From Fibrobacter sp. UWB16 (GTDB lineage: Bacteria > Fibrobacterota > Fibrobacteria > Fibrobacterales > Fibrobacteraceae): DNA of 64,000 nucleotides. The DNA is taken from positions 124,001-188,000 of the forward strand of contig NZ_OCMS01000002.1 in assembly GCF_900215325.1 (NCBI RefSeq), read 5' to 3'. The notes under the pieces are model-generated. The model was given only the letters and a program-made list of their open reading frames with translations. It did no database searches and was not told the DNA's origin. The position numbers were made by a program, and so were the translations under genes. This document shows, in pieces, positions 15,744-23,529 of this stretch (position 1 is its first letter; each line of letters begins with the position of its first letter).

Positions 15744-17756
15744 TTACTTGCCGACGCCGAGAGCCTTGTCGAGGCCTTCGATCAACTTGCCGTTTTCAAT
15801 CACGGAGAAGTTGCCGGTGTAGCCCCAGTGAGTCCAAGGAATCTGGAGAGTGTCGCAGATTTCGCGCATGGCCGTGAGGTAGTTGATGCGGGATTCTGCA
15901 GAAGAGCGGAGGTTCAATGCGCCGAATTCGTTGATGATCACCGGCACGTTGTTGGTGGCTGCCCACTTCTTGGCCTTGAGAATCTGTTCCAAGATGGCTT
16001 CCTTGCTGCCTGTCTTGTAGTAGTTCTTGATGTTGTTCTTCACTGCGGTTTTTGTGTTCTTGTTGACACCGAAGTCGCCAGAGATCGTAGACCACTTAGC
16101 CGGATCGTAGGGGAACGGAATATCGTGGATGGTCGCGTAGTCCGTCCAGGAACCGCCCTGATGCGTGAAGACGAACGGTTCGTAGGTGTGGATCACGTAG
16201 ATGATGTTGTCGTCGGTGAACGGAGTGCGGCGGGTAAGCAAGCTGATGGAGTACCACTGGGCATCACCGAAGAGGATGGTGTGCTTGGTATCGACTGTGC
16301 GGATGGCGTCAATCATCGCCTGGGCTGCAATCGTCCACTGAGCGGAGGTGACCTTTCCGTTGGACATATCCGGTTCGTTCAGGAGTTCAAAGAACAAATC
16401 TTCACGAGTGCTTTCGGCATAGTGGGCTGCAACATGCTTCCAGGTTTCGGCCATCATTTTGATGTAGTTTTCGTCCTTGGAAGTAGTGACATTGTAGCTG
16501 TTGTCGTATTCGTGGTAGTCGATCACGAGAGACATGTTGTACTTGGCTGTCCATTCAACGAAGGAGTCGAGAACCAAGAACAAGGTGTCGTCATCAAACT
16601 TGAGTTCTGTGTCGGTGCCTGCGATAAATGCATCGCGGTTTGTGGCATAGAGGTCTAGGTCAATCGGCAAGCGGAGGCTCTTGAAACCATTTTCGGCGAG
16701 AATCTGGACATCCTTTTCGCCAAATTCAAAAGACTTAAACTTGCCATCTGCATTTTCGAGCCAGTTGGTGAAGTTGACACCCTTGTTGAGGTACTTCATG
16801 GCCTTTTCCTGCAACGGGTTCGTCACGGTGATTTCGGCATCGGTGAAGGTGACGGTTGGAATGACCGGATCCATGATTTCCATATCCGGCTGGTCCTTTT
16901 CAACTTCAGAAGAATCCTGCAAGTAGATGTTGTCGATGAAGAGGGAGTCGGTTACGACCTTGCTCTTGTTGCCCTTGGCCTGGAAGCTAATTGCCATGAG
17001 GTGCTTGGCATCGAACGTGACTTCCTTGCCCCAGCCGCCCTGGACGAGATCCTTGAAGCGGACAACGGCCTGCTTCCAAGTGCGGGATGCCGGGAATTTG
17101 GCGAGATGCACGTCGTAGTCTTCGACGTCGGTAATTTCGACATGCACTTCGTGAGCGCCGCCCTTGTACCAGTAGGTAAGGCCACCGTAACGGCCGTTTG
17201 CGTCGTCCGGTGCAATCTGCAGGCCCCAACCCACGTACGGATCGTAAGCGTATTCGCCTCTGTCGAGCGTGTAGTTGACTTGCAAAGCGTAGTTGGAACC
17301 GTTGTTGACGCGGCCCGGGATAATGTTTTCTTCTTCGTTCAGCGGAGTCGTGATGATGGATGCACCGTCGTTGTCGTTATCATTGTAGGTGTACCAGTAA
17401 TCGCCGATTTTGCTCATGTTGTCGCCATCTTCAAAGTCGTCGACCAAAGTGCCGAGACCTGCAGGCATAGTGATGGGGCCTTCTGCGGGGAGCGTTGACG
17501 GGTCAACTGCAGTGGCTGAGCTTGAAGATTCTGTGGGGAGAATTGTGTTGGAGGAACTGGAGGTCGGGTCAAGTACAGCGTCGCTAGAAGTTGGATACAT
17601 GTCGCTGCTAGAACCCGGAACAGGGTTATCTGCAATGGAAGTGCCTGGAGCGTTGGCAAACGTTGCTTCTGCATTGTCATCGCCACAGGCGGTAAAGGCC
17701 ATTGCTGCGGCGATTCCGAGAATGCTCATCTTGGGATAAATTTTCTTGAGTTGCAT
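15744..17756 (-). CDS. Endoglucanase: CBM11 - GH5 lipoprotein
   Basis: 670 residues. A signal peptide ending FTAC gives a lipoprotein. A Ser/Pro/Thr linker follows (about 45-95), then a CBM11-like module (about 100-285, starting LVDDFEDGDNMSKIGDYWYT) and a GH5 catalytic domain (about 320-670). Catalytic residues are visible: acid/base Glu in FELLNEPD and nucleophile Glu in VIINEFG, plus YHEYDNSY. It should hydrolyse beta-1,4-glucan (cellulose, or mixed-linkage glucan as for other CBM11 partners). A GAGGG site precedes the ATG, and a TATCTTTG promoter element sits 33 bases upstream. The divergent neighbour is a SagB-like gene. Confidence 0.92.
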   Translation of the reverse strand: MQLKKIYPKMSILGIAAAMAFTACGDDNAEATFANAPGTSIADNPVPGSSSDMYPTSSDAVLDPTSSSSNTILPTESSSSATAVDPSTLPAEGPITMPAGLGTLVDDFEDGDNMSKIGDYWYTYNDNDNDGASIITTPLNEEENIIPGRVNNGSNYALQVNYTLDRGEYAYDPYVGWGLQIAPDDANGRYGGLTYWYKGGAHEVHVEITDVEDYDVHLAKFPASRTWKQAVVRFKDLVQGGWGKEVTFDAKHLMAISFQAKGNKSKVVTDSLFIDNIYLQDSSEVEKDQPDMEIMDPVIPTVTFTDAEITVTNPLQEKAMKYLNKGVNFTNWLENADGKFKSFEFGEKDVQILAENGFKSLRLPIDLDLYATNRDAFIAGTDTELKFDDDTLFLVLDSFVEWTAKYNMSLVIDYHEYDNSYNVTTSKDENYIKMMAETWKHVAAHYAESTREDLFFELLNEPDMSNGKVTSAQWTIAAQAMIDAIRTVDTKHTILFGDAQWYSISLLTRRTPFTDDNIIYVIHTYEPFVFTHQGGSWTDYATIHDIPFPYDPAKWSTISGDFGVNKNTKTAVKNNIKNYYKTGSKEAILEQILKAKKWAATNNVPVIINEFGALNLRSSAESRINYLTAMREICDTLQIPWTHWGYTGNFSVIENGKLIEGLDKALGVGK

Positions 17757-17788
17757 AAAACCCTCTTAAGGTGATTTTTCTTTTTTAC

Positions 17789-17796
17789 CAAAGATA
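17789..17796 (-). promoter_or_regulatory. Promoter -7-like element for the GH5 gene
   Basis: TATCTTTG on the minus strand matches the Bacteroidota TAnnTTTG element, 33 bases before the start codon. No clear TTTG is found at the expected upstream distance. An AT-rich region (17790-17960) separates it from the divergent gene. Confidence 0.45.
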
Positions 17797-17927
17797 TATA
17801 GAGGGCGTTGTTTTATGCTATGTAAAATGATATATCGGAATAAAAAGTGTAATAAGTGTTTTGGTCGAAAATTCCACTTTTTGTACGAAAAACGTTAAAA
17901 AATATTTTATTTATCTGACACAACGCA

Positions 17928-17956
17928 TTTGACAAACGCTAAACTTTTTATCTTTG
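17928..17956 (+). promoter_or_regulatory. Promoter TTTG-N17-TATCTTTG, leaderless start
   Basis: TTTG at 17928-17931 and TATCTTTG at 17949-17956 match the -33/-7 pattern of Bacteroidota promoters. The ATG at 17964 lies 7 bases after the second element, so the transcript would have almost no leader. Confidence 0.55.
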
Positions 17957-17963
17957 GGCCTAG

Positions 17964-19346
17964 ATGCGCTATTTTTCGGAAATTTACCACGAATCGACCC
18001 AGTATATTCCCCATGGAAGTGGGGATCCCGTCATTATGCACTGGGAAAAGCAAGCGTATGCCGATAAGCGTTATGAGGGGTGCAATCGCTATCCTCTGAC
18101 GGCCGCATTCATGCCGCTTTTGGCACCGATTTCGGCGGATTATCTGAATCCGGTTTGCGTCTATGCCGTGGTGCATGGGGGAGACGTCCCCGATGGCGTT
18201 TACTACGTGGATCGCGAGGAATCGAAGCTCGTCAAGTTGGGCGGTGCTGATGCTCGCAAATCAATTCTTGCATCGTTTCCGGAACAGGATTTTATAACCG
18301 AAGCGCAGACGATTTTCATTTACACAGGGCTCTTGGAACGAGCGGTTTGGCGATTCCGCGAGGCGGCGTATCGACAGGTGCAAATGGATGTGGGCTCTGC
18401 TTGCGCCAATACGATTCTTTTGGCAAAGTCGCGCGGGCAAAAAGTCTTTGCGCTAGGCGGGTTTGTCGATGATTCTATTGCGGTTGCGCTCAAGCTTGGG
18501 GCGACTGAAATGCCGATGGCGGCGATTGCTGTGTTTCCGGAAAAGAGCATGGTCGCATTCAATTCCGTCGATGATGGCGTCGGTGAACTTGCGTATTCGA
18601 ACCATGCGGAGATGAGTGCGTATGTGGGCGAGGCGGAGAGTAATTTTGAAATTTCTCGCTATCCGTCGCGATTCATGTTGCAGAACCATCTCGAAAATAT
18701 TGACGATTTGAACCTTTGCATGAAGGTGCGCCGTTTGAATGTGCAGGCGCTCCCGGGCGATGAATTTCCGCTGACGCCGTCGAAGTTTACGAACGAGTAT
18801 TATTTGCGTGAACTGTGGTATTTGCGCACCGATAAAAAAGTCGCCGCGCCTTTTGTTCACGGAACGCTAGACTTGGATGATTTCTCGTCGTTGTTGCGCT
18901 GGTTGGAACTTGCGCAGTTGAACGCATTTGGCGCAGGACTTATAAAAATTTGGGTGGTGGTTTTTGATGTGATGTTCGTGTATGCAGGCGTGTACCGCTA
19001 CATCCCAGTTCGCAAGTCCATCTACATGCAAAGCGGTTCTGCCAATCCGAAAAAGTTTAACAAGTGCTTTGCCGTTCCCGAACAAGTTCAAAATTCCATG
19101 TTCGCCGTGGTGCTTACTTCGAACTTGAATGAATCCTGCCAAGTGCTTGGAAATCGCGGCTACCGCTACATGAACTTGAATGCGGGCGTGCTCGCCGAAT
19201 CGCTTTACGTCTCCGCGCGCTTGCTCAACAAGACCGCTCGCGAAGAACATTTCTTCTATCACGACGAACTCAAAAAGCTTCTCGACATTCCCGAAACCGA
19301 AAGCATCATCTCGACCGTGCTAATCGGAAAAAGTCCCGCGAGATAG
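17964..19346 (+). CDS. Tandem SagB/ThcOx-like nitroreductase-fold protein
   Basis: 460 residues. The N-terminus YHESTQYIPHGSG fits SagB-type dehydrogenases. Two copies of the nitroreductase-like core appear: residues about 90-190 (FIYTGLLERAVWRFREAAYR, DVGSACANTILLAKSRGQKV) and about 290-455 (GVYRYIPVRKS, LGNRGYRYMNLNAGVLAESL, ending in TVLIGK). SagB-type enzymes are FMN-dependent and oxidise azolines in modified peptides; others are of unknown use. No YcaO cyclase, precursor peptide or protease is nearby. The FMN-contact arginines in the second copy look degenerate (LRTDKKV). The enzymatic role is unknown. Confidence 0.78.
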   Translation: MRYFSEIYHESTQYIPHGSGDPVIMHWEKQAYADKRYEGCNRYPLTAAFMPLLAPISADYLNPVCVYAVVHGGDVPDGVYYVDREESKLVKLGGADARKSILASFPEQDFITEAQTIFIYTGLLERAVWRFREAAYRQVQMDVGSACANTILLAKSRGQKVFALGGFVDDSIAVALKLGATEMPMAAIAVFPEKSMVAFNSVDDGVGELAYSNHAEMSAYVGEAESNFEISRYPSRFMLQNHLENIDDLNLCMKVRRLNVQALPGDEFPLTPSKFTNEYYLRELWYLRTDKKVAAPFVHGTLDLDDFSSLLRWLELAQLNAFGAGLIKIWVVVFDVMFVYAGVYRYIPVRKSIYMQSGSANPKKFNKCFAVPEQVQNSMFAVVLTSNLNESCQVLGNRGYRYMNLNAGVLAESLYVSARLLNKTAREEHFFYHDELKKLLDIPETESIISTVLIGKSPAR

Positions 19347-19353
19347 CCTGCAT

Positions 19354-19545
19354 TGTCATGCCCGCCAGAGCCCGTAGCGTCATGGCGGACTTGATCCGCC
19401 ATCTTGTTGCATTGTCATGCCGGATTTATTCCGGCATCGCCATCTTGTTCCATTGTCATGCCCGCGAAAGCGGGCATCTCCCTCACATCCTGATGAGCTG
19501 TTATTTTCACATTGTCATCCTGAAGGCGTAAGCCTGAAGGATCCA
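19354..19545. repeat. Cluster of TGTCATGCC-type and GTCATCCTGA-type repeats
   Basis: Three successive TGTCATGCC units (19354, about 19412, about 19455), each with a facing GGC(A/G)TC arm, are followed by a GTCATCCTGAAGG...GAAGGATCCAGTTA unit. The first starts 7 bases after the upstream stop; the last ends about 9 bases from the lrgB stop. No gene is visible in this gap. Confidence 0.7.
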
Positions 19546-19553
19546 GTTACATT

Positions 19554-20222
19554 TTACGCAAACACTTTAAGCAATACCGGCGTCACGAATACGGTCATCA
19601 CGCCCGCGACTCCGATGGACAAACTGCTCATCGCACCCTGAACTTCTCCAATTTCCATCGCCTTTGTCGTTCCAAGCGCATGGCTTGCGGTTCCGATGGC
19701 AACGCCTTGCGCAACCGGATTCCCGATGCGGAAAAATTTGCAAACGAGCGGTGCTGTCACGGCGCCTGTAATTCCCGTAATGACAATCGCCACAATCGTG
19801 ATGGACGGAATACCGCCAATCTGCTCGGATACCACGGAACCCATCGGAATGGTGATGGACTTCGGAATGAGCGAAAGCATCAGAGTCTTGCTGATGTTGA
19901 AAATTTTGGCGCAAGCGATCACGCAGGCGATGCTTGTGATGCAACCCACGAGAATTCCCGTTAAAATCGGGAGCCAGTTGTTTTTGAGTGCCTGGATGTG
20001 TCTGTACAAAGGAACGGCAAGCAGAACTGTTACAGGTCCGAGAAAGAACGAAATATAATCGCCGCCTACTTTGTATGTTTCGTATTTGATTCCCGTGACG
20101 GTTAAAAATCCGATGATGAGAATGGTGGCGATGAGAATTGGGTTCAAAAGCGGGTTACGCCATTTGTTGCGGATGGTGACGCCAAGCTCAAAAGCGATGA
20201 TTGTAAGAATAATTCCAAACAT
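19554..20222 (-). CDS. lrgB: LrgB-family membrane protein
   Basis: 222 residues with about six to seven membrane segments and LrgB/CidB motifs (SITIPMGSVVSEQIGGIPSI, ASHALGTTKAMEIG, QGAMSSLSIGVAG). It works with LrgA; the pair has been linked to murein hydrolase control in staphylococci and to glycolate/lactate or pyruvate transport in other organisms. It lies 12 bases after lrgA, in the same operon. Confidence 0.9.
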   Translation of the reverse strand: MFGIILTIIAFELGVTIRNKWRNPLLNPILIATILIIGFLTVTGIKYETYKVGGDYISFFLGPVTVLLAVPLYRHIQALKNNWLPILTGILVGCITSIACVIACAKIFNISKTLMLSLIPKSITIPMGSVVSEQIGGIPSITIVAIVITGITGAVTAPLVCKFFRIGNPVAQGVAIGTASHALGTTKAMEIGEVQGAMSSLSIGVAGVMTVFVTPVLLKVFA

Positions 20223-20234
20223 AGCGCGTTAAAA

Positions 20235-20591
20235 TCAATTTTTGTTTTTGTTCTTTTTGCTTAAAAGTTGAACGGTCCAGCCGGTTGTTACCATGGTCAC
20301 GACCGTAATCACGATGCAGAGGAACAGCAATAGTGGCCATTGACTTTTAACGTCATCGCCGACGAGCATAAGGCCGATTGCAGGGGGCAAGAAGAAGAAC
20401 GAAAGGCGCTTCAAGAAGAAATCGCTCACTTCGCGAATCTGGTCGAGTTTCACGATTTTTAGGCAAAGTAACAAGAGCAGGATGAGCATTCCGAGAATGT
20501 TGCCGGGAACGGGAATGCCCGTGTAATCATGAATGAGGTCGCCTGCGTAGCAAATTCCCAAAATCAGGGCTAGTTGTAAAAGTACTCGCAT
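20235..20591 (-). CDS. lrgA: LrgA/CidA-family membrane protein
   Basis: 118 residues, four membrane segments, with the CidA/LrgA core (GIPVPGNILGMLILLLLL, FFFLPPAIGLM). A small holin-like partner of LrgB. The gene has a well-formed TTTG-N18-TATCTTTG promoter ending five bases before the ATG, so the mRNA should be leaderless. The C-terminal tail is Lys/Asn-rich (SKKNKNKN). Confidence 0.9.
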   Translation of the reverse strand: MRVLLQLALILGICYAGDLIHDYTGIPVPGNILGMLILLLLLCLKIVKLDQIREVSDFFLKRLSFFFLPPAIGLMLVGDDVKSQWPLLLFLCIVITVVTMVTTGWTVQLLSKKNKNKN

Positions 20592-20596
20592 GCGCC

Positions 20597-20626
20597 CAAA
20601 GATAGAAAATAAGGGCTCACGCCAAA
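20597..20626 (-). promoter_or_regulatory. lrgAB promoter TTTG-N18-TATCTTTG
   Basis: On the minus strand TTTG (20626-20623) is followed after 18 bases by TATCTTTG (20604-20597). The start codon at 20591 follows after 5 bases. This is the best example of the promoter pattern in the window. Confidence 0.6.
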
Positions 20627-20674
20627 GGTGTTTTTTTTAATGCAAAAAGTACATTATGAATTAGAAAACTCAGA

Positions 20675-20704
20675 TGTCATTCCGGCCTCCGAGCCGGAAT
20701 CGCC
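20675..20704. repeat. Intergenic repeat, TGTCATTCC-type
   Basis: TGTCATTCCGGCCTCC faces GAGCCGGAATCGCC, a 30-base palindromic unit upstream of fmt. Confidence 0.6.
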
Positions 20705-20707
20705 TTT

Positions 20708-20737
20708 TTTGAGTGGCAAAGAAAAACCTATATTTTG
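20708..20737 (+). promoter_or_regulatory. Candidate fmt promoter TTTG...TATATTTTG
   Basis: TTTG (20708-20711) and TTTG (20734-20737) are 22 bases apart, the same spacing as at lrgA, with TATAT directly before the second. The fmt ATG follows 4 bases later. Confidence 0.45.
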
Positions 20738-20741
20738 CGGT

Positions 20742-21665
20742 ATGAAAATTGTATTTATGGGAACGCCCGCGTTTGCGGCACAATTCTTGGAGCACCTCGT
20801 TGCTTCCGATAACGAAGTTTTAGCTGTTGTCACACAGCCCGATCGCCCGGCAGGCCGTGGCCGCGTGCTTACGCCTCCGCCTGTGAAAGAGGCTGCGCTC
20901 AAGCACAATTTGCCGGTCTTGCAGCCGACGGACTTGAAGTCTCCTGAATTCGAAGCAGACCTCCGCAAGTACGATGCCGATTTGTATGTCGTCGTGGCGT
21001 ATTCCATCTTGCCCAAGAACATTCTGGGCATCACGAAGTTTGGTGCTGTGAACGTTCACGGCAGTTTGCTCCCGAAGTACCGCGGTGCCGCCCCGGTGCA
21101 GCGTGCCATTGCCGATGGCCTCAAGGAAACGGGCGTGACCGTTTTCCGCTTGGACGAAAAGATGGATCACGGTCCGATTCTTGCACAACGCACGGTCGTG
21201 ATTGACCATCAGGACACAACCGCAAGCTTGCTCGACAAAATGGTCGCTCCGGGTTGCGATGCTTTGGACGATGCTTTGAACCAGCTCAAGAACGGTTGCG
21301 AAAAGGATTTGACGCAAGACCACGCTCAGGCAAGTGGCGCTCCGAAAATCAAGAAAGAAGAAGGCTTGATCGATTTCAATTTGCCGGCACGCACGATTCA
21401 CGATCGCATCCGTGCATTCAATCCGTGGCCGGGTGGCTATGGAAAGCTCGGTGGCCGCATGGTGTACTTGCGCCAGACGGATACTCCCGAAAATGGTCCG
21501 AGTCTTGCTCCGGGCGTTGTCGAATTCAAGGACAACCGACTCTTTGTCGGCACTGGTGAAGGCGTTCTCGAAGTGATTGAAATTCAGGCCGAAGGCAAAA
21601 AGCCGATGCCTGTGGCTGATTTTATGCGTGGCATTCAAAAGCGCGAGGGACTTCAATTTTGCTAA
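20742..21665 (+). CDS. fmt: Methionyl-tRNA formyltransferase
   Basis: 307 residues. The start at 20742 gives MKIVFMGTPAFAAQFLE, the normal N-terminus; an upstream in-frame ATG would make the repeat coding. The formyltransferase core contains NVHGSLLPKYRGAAP (catalytic Asn and His region) and DHGPILAQ (catalytic Asp); the C-terminal Fmt domain carries ARTIHDRIRAFNPWPG. It formylates initiator Met-tRNA. Its stop overlaps the TTG start of rsmB by 7 bases. Confidence 0.95.
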   Translation: MKIVFMGTPAFAAQFLEHLVASDNEVLAVVTQPDRPAGRGRVLTPPPVKEAALKHNLPVLQPTDLKSPEFEADLRKYDADLYVVVAYSILPKNILGITKFGAVNVHGSLLPKYRGAAPVQRAIADGLKETGVTVFRLDEKMDHGPILAQRTVVIDHQDTTASLLDKMVAPGCDALDDALNQLKNGCEKDLTQDHAQASGAPKIKKEEGLIDFNLPARTIHDRIRAFNPWPGGYGKLGGRMVYLRQTDTPENGPSLAPGVVEFKDNRLFVGTGEGVLEVIEIQAEGKKPMPVADFMRGIQKREGLQFC

Positions 21666-22930
21666 CGGAACGTGAAGAAGCCTATCGAGTTCTTTTGCTT
21701 TGGCAAAAAGACGGCTCGTTCATCAAGGAAAGCGGACTTTCTCCTTTTGCGATGGAACTTGCTCTGGGCGTTTGCCGCAGGCACTTGTACCTTGAATATT
21801 TCGTCAAGTCGCTCACAAAGAAATTGCCATCGCTCGAAGCCCGCGTGATTCTTGAAATGGGCCTCTTCCAGATGTTCTTTATGGACGTGCCGGATTACGC
21901 TGCGATTAACGATAGCGTGGAACTTGCAAAGTCTGCAAATCTTGGCGAGAGTACTGCGCGGCTTGTGAACGCGGTGCTTCGCACTGCTCGCCGCCAGGGC
22001 GAGCCTGCGCTTCCACCGCAGCGCGTTCGCCGCGTGAGCGTCGAGAATTCCGTTCCCGAATGGCTTGTGCGTCGTTGGTTCGACGTGTACGGTGGCGACC
22101 GCGCCGAAGCCTTGGCGAAGGCGACGCTGGAGCGCCCGACCGAATGGATCCGCGTGAACTTGCAAAAGACGAGCGCTCCGGTGCTTGCCGAAAAAATCGG
22201 CATTACGGGCGCCTCGATTCTCTACGACCGCTTTATTGAAATCCCGCGTGACGTGGGCGTGAAGCTCTTGCTTGCGCTTCCGGAATTTGTGAAGGGTGAA
22301 TTCTCGTTCCAGAATCCGTCTGCATTTGAAGTCGTGAAACTCCTCGACTTGAAGCCTGGCTTGAAAGTCTGGGACGCTTGTGCTGCTCCCGGCGGCAAGA
22401 CCGCTCTCATGGCAGAAATGGATAGCTCGCTTGAAATTCTTGCGAGCGATTCGTCCGCCTCGCGTCTTGAAAAGATGCAGGACCTGATGAACCGCCTCGG
22501 CCTTACAAACATCAAGACCGAAGTCATCGACCTTGCCCCAGCCCAAGCTCCCGCGACCTCCCCGCAGCATTCCTCTCTCCTCTCTCGTCTCTCGTCTAAG
22601 TTCGACCGCATCCTCCTAGACGTTCCTTGTAGCAACATGGGCGTGATCGCTCGCCGTCCAGAATCCGTCTACCGCATGACTCCGGAATCCATCAACGAAG
22701 TCGCCGAGCTACAGTTCCGGATTCTTGAAAATGCATCTGCCGCACTCGCTCCAGGCGGGCGCCTCGTGTATGCCACTTGCAGCCCCGACCCGACGGAAAC
22801 AACGCGAGTTATCGCACGATTTGTCAAGGCTCATCCTGAATTTGTGAAAGTTGGCGAGCCCGTTTTGCCTGGCCTCAAGGATTCTCGTCTCGATGGCTTT
22901 TTTGCACAAGCTTTGGAATACAAAAAATGA
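21659..22930 (+). CDS. rsmB: 16S rRNA m5C967 methyltransferase RsmB
   Basis: 423 residues. An N-terminal NusB-like RNA-binding helical domain (about 1-130) is followed by a Rossmann SAM domain with DACAAPGGKTALM, LLDVPCSNMG and VYATCSPDPTE (both conserved Cys present). The start is TTG at 21659, supported by GAGGGA 9 bases upstream. The stretch LLSRLSSK, between the SAM motif and FDRILLD, is encoded by 22581-22599, which is identical on the opposite strand to 62895-62913: a fragment of an intergenic repeat inside the gene. The residues around it form an unusually long, Pro/Ala/Ser-rich loop. Confidence 0.93.
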   Translation: MLTEREEAYRVLLLWQKDGSFIKESGLSPFAMELALGVCRRHLYLEYFVKSLTKKLPSLEARVILEMGLFQMFFMDVPDYAAINDSVELAKSANLGESTARLVNAVLRTARRQGEPALPPQRVRRVSVENSVPEWLVRRWFDVYGGDRAEALAKATLERPTEWIRVNLQKTSAPVLAEKIGITGASILYDRFIEIPRDVGVKLLLALPEFVKGEFSFQNPSAFEVVKLLDLKPGLKVWDACAAPGGKTALMAEMDSSLEILASDSSASRLEKMQDLMNRLGLTNIKTEVIDLAPAQAPATSPQHSSLLSRLSSKFDRILLDVPCSNMGVIARRPESVYRMTPESINEVAELQFRILENASAALAPGGRLVYATCSPDPTETTRVIARFVKAHPEFVKVGEPVLPGLKDSRLDGFFAQALEYKK

Positions 22931-23529
22931 AAAAACTCATTACGATCCTAGCTATAAGTCTGGTATCGCTTTTGCATGCTGAAGATCCGCTTGCGTTTAG
23001 AAACGACTCTGCGGCAGTTGCAAACGATATCTCGTTCTCGCATTTGTCCGTTTTCCTTGAAGGTGGCGAAATCTACCCGATGGGTGATTTGATGGATGCT
23101 GTCGAAAATACTTTATATGGTGGTGTTGGCGTGCGTTACACTTATTGGGAAAACGTCGATGGAGTCGTGATGTTTCAGTACGCCTATTTTAAGCCGATGA
23201 CCGATATTTATTATGATGGCGTTCACCAGTTTATGGGTCGTGTCGGTGCTGATTGGAAATGGCAATTGATTCACCCGGTTATCCTTGGCGCGGGCTTTAC
23301 ATGTAGCTGGACCCGAGCCGATGCTGAACAAATTCATTATACCAAACGAGGCGGTACGCTCACGGATAACGAAACTGAATTTGGCTGGTACGCAAGAATC
23401 AGCTTGCCTGTGTTTAAGTATAAAGAATATAGTGCTGGTTTCCATGTGATGTGGGAACAGCTTTGGACTCTTCCGGAACGTTCTAATATGCTCTCTGCGG
23501 GTGTATCTATTGAAAGGAGTATTTGGTAA
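22927..23529 (+). CDS. Small outer-membrane beta-barrel protein, 200 aa
   Basis: A signal peptide (MKKLITILAISLVSLLHA) is followed by alternating strands (GVGVRYTYW, MFQYAYFKPM, YARISLPVFK) and a terminal aromatic residue (SIERSIW), as in OmpA/OmpW-like barrels. It overlaps the rsmB stop by ATGA and the next start by TAATG, so it is translationally coupled between a methyltransferase and another barrel gene. Specific function unknown. Confidence 0.75.
   Translation: MKKLITILAISLVSLLHAEDPLAFRNDSAAVANDISFSHLSVFLEGGEIYPMGDLMDAVENTLYGGVGVRYTYWENVDGVVMFQYAYFKPMTDIYYDGVHQFMGRVGADWKWQLIHPVILGAGFTCSWTRADAEQIHYTKRGGTLTDNETEFGWYARISLPVFKYKEYSAGFHVMWEQLWTLPERSNMLSAGVSIERSIW

Noticed and set aside
17930-17954. 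Sigma70 promoter with TTGACA before the SagB-like gene
   Set aside because: The spacer to the nearest -10-like sequence is only about 14 bases; the TTTG-N17-TATCTTTG reading fits better.
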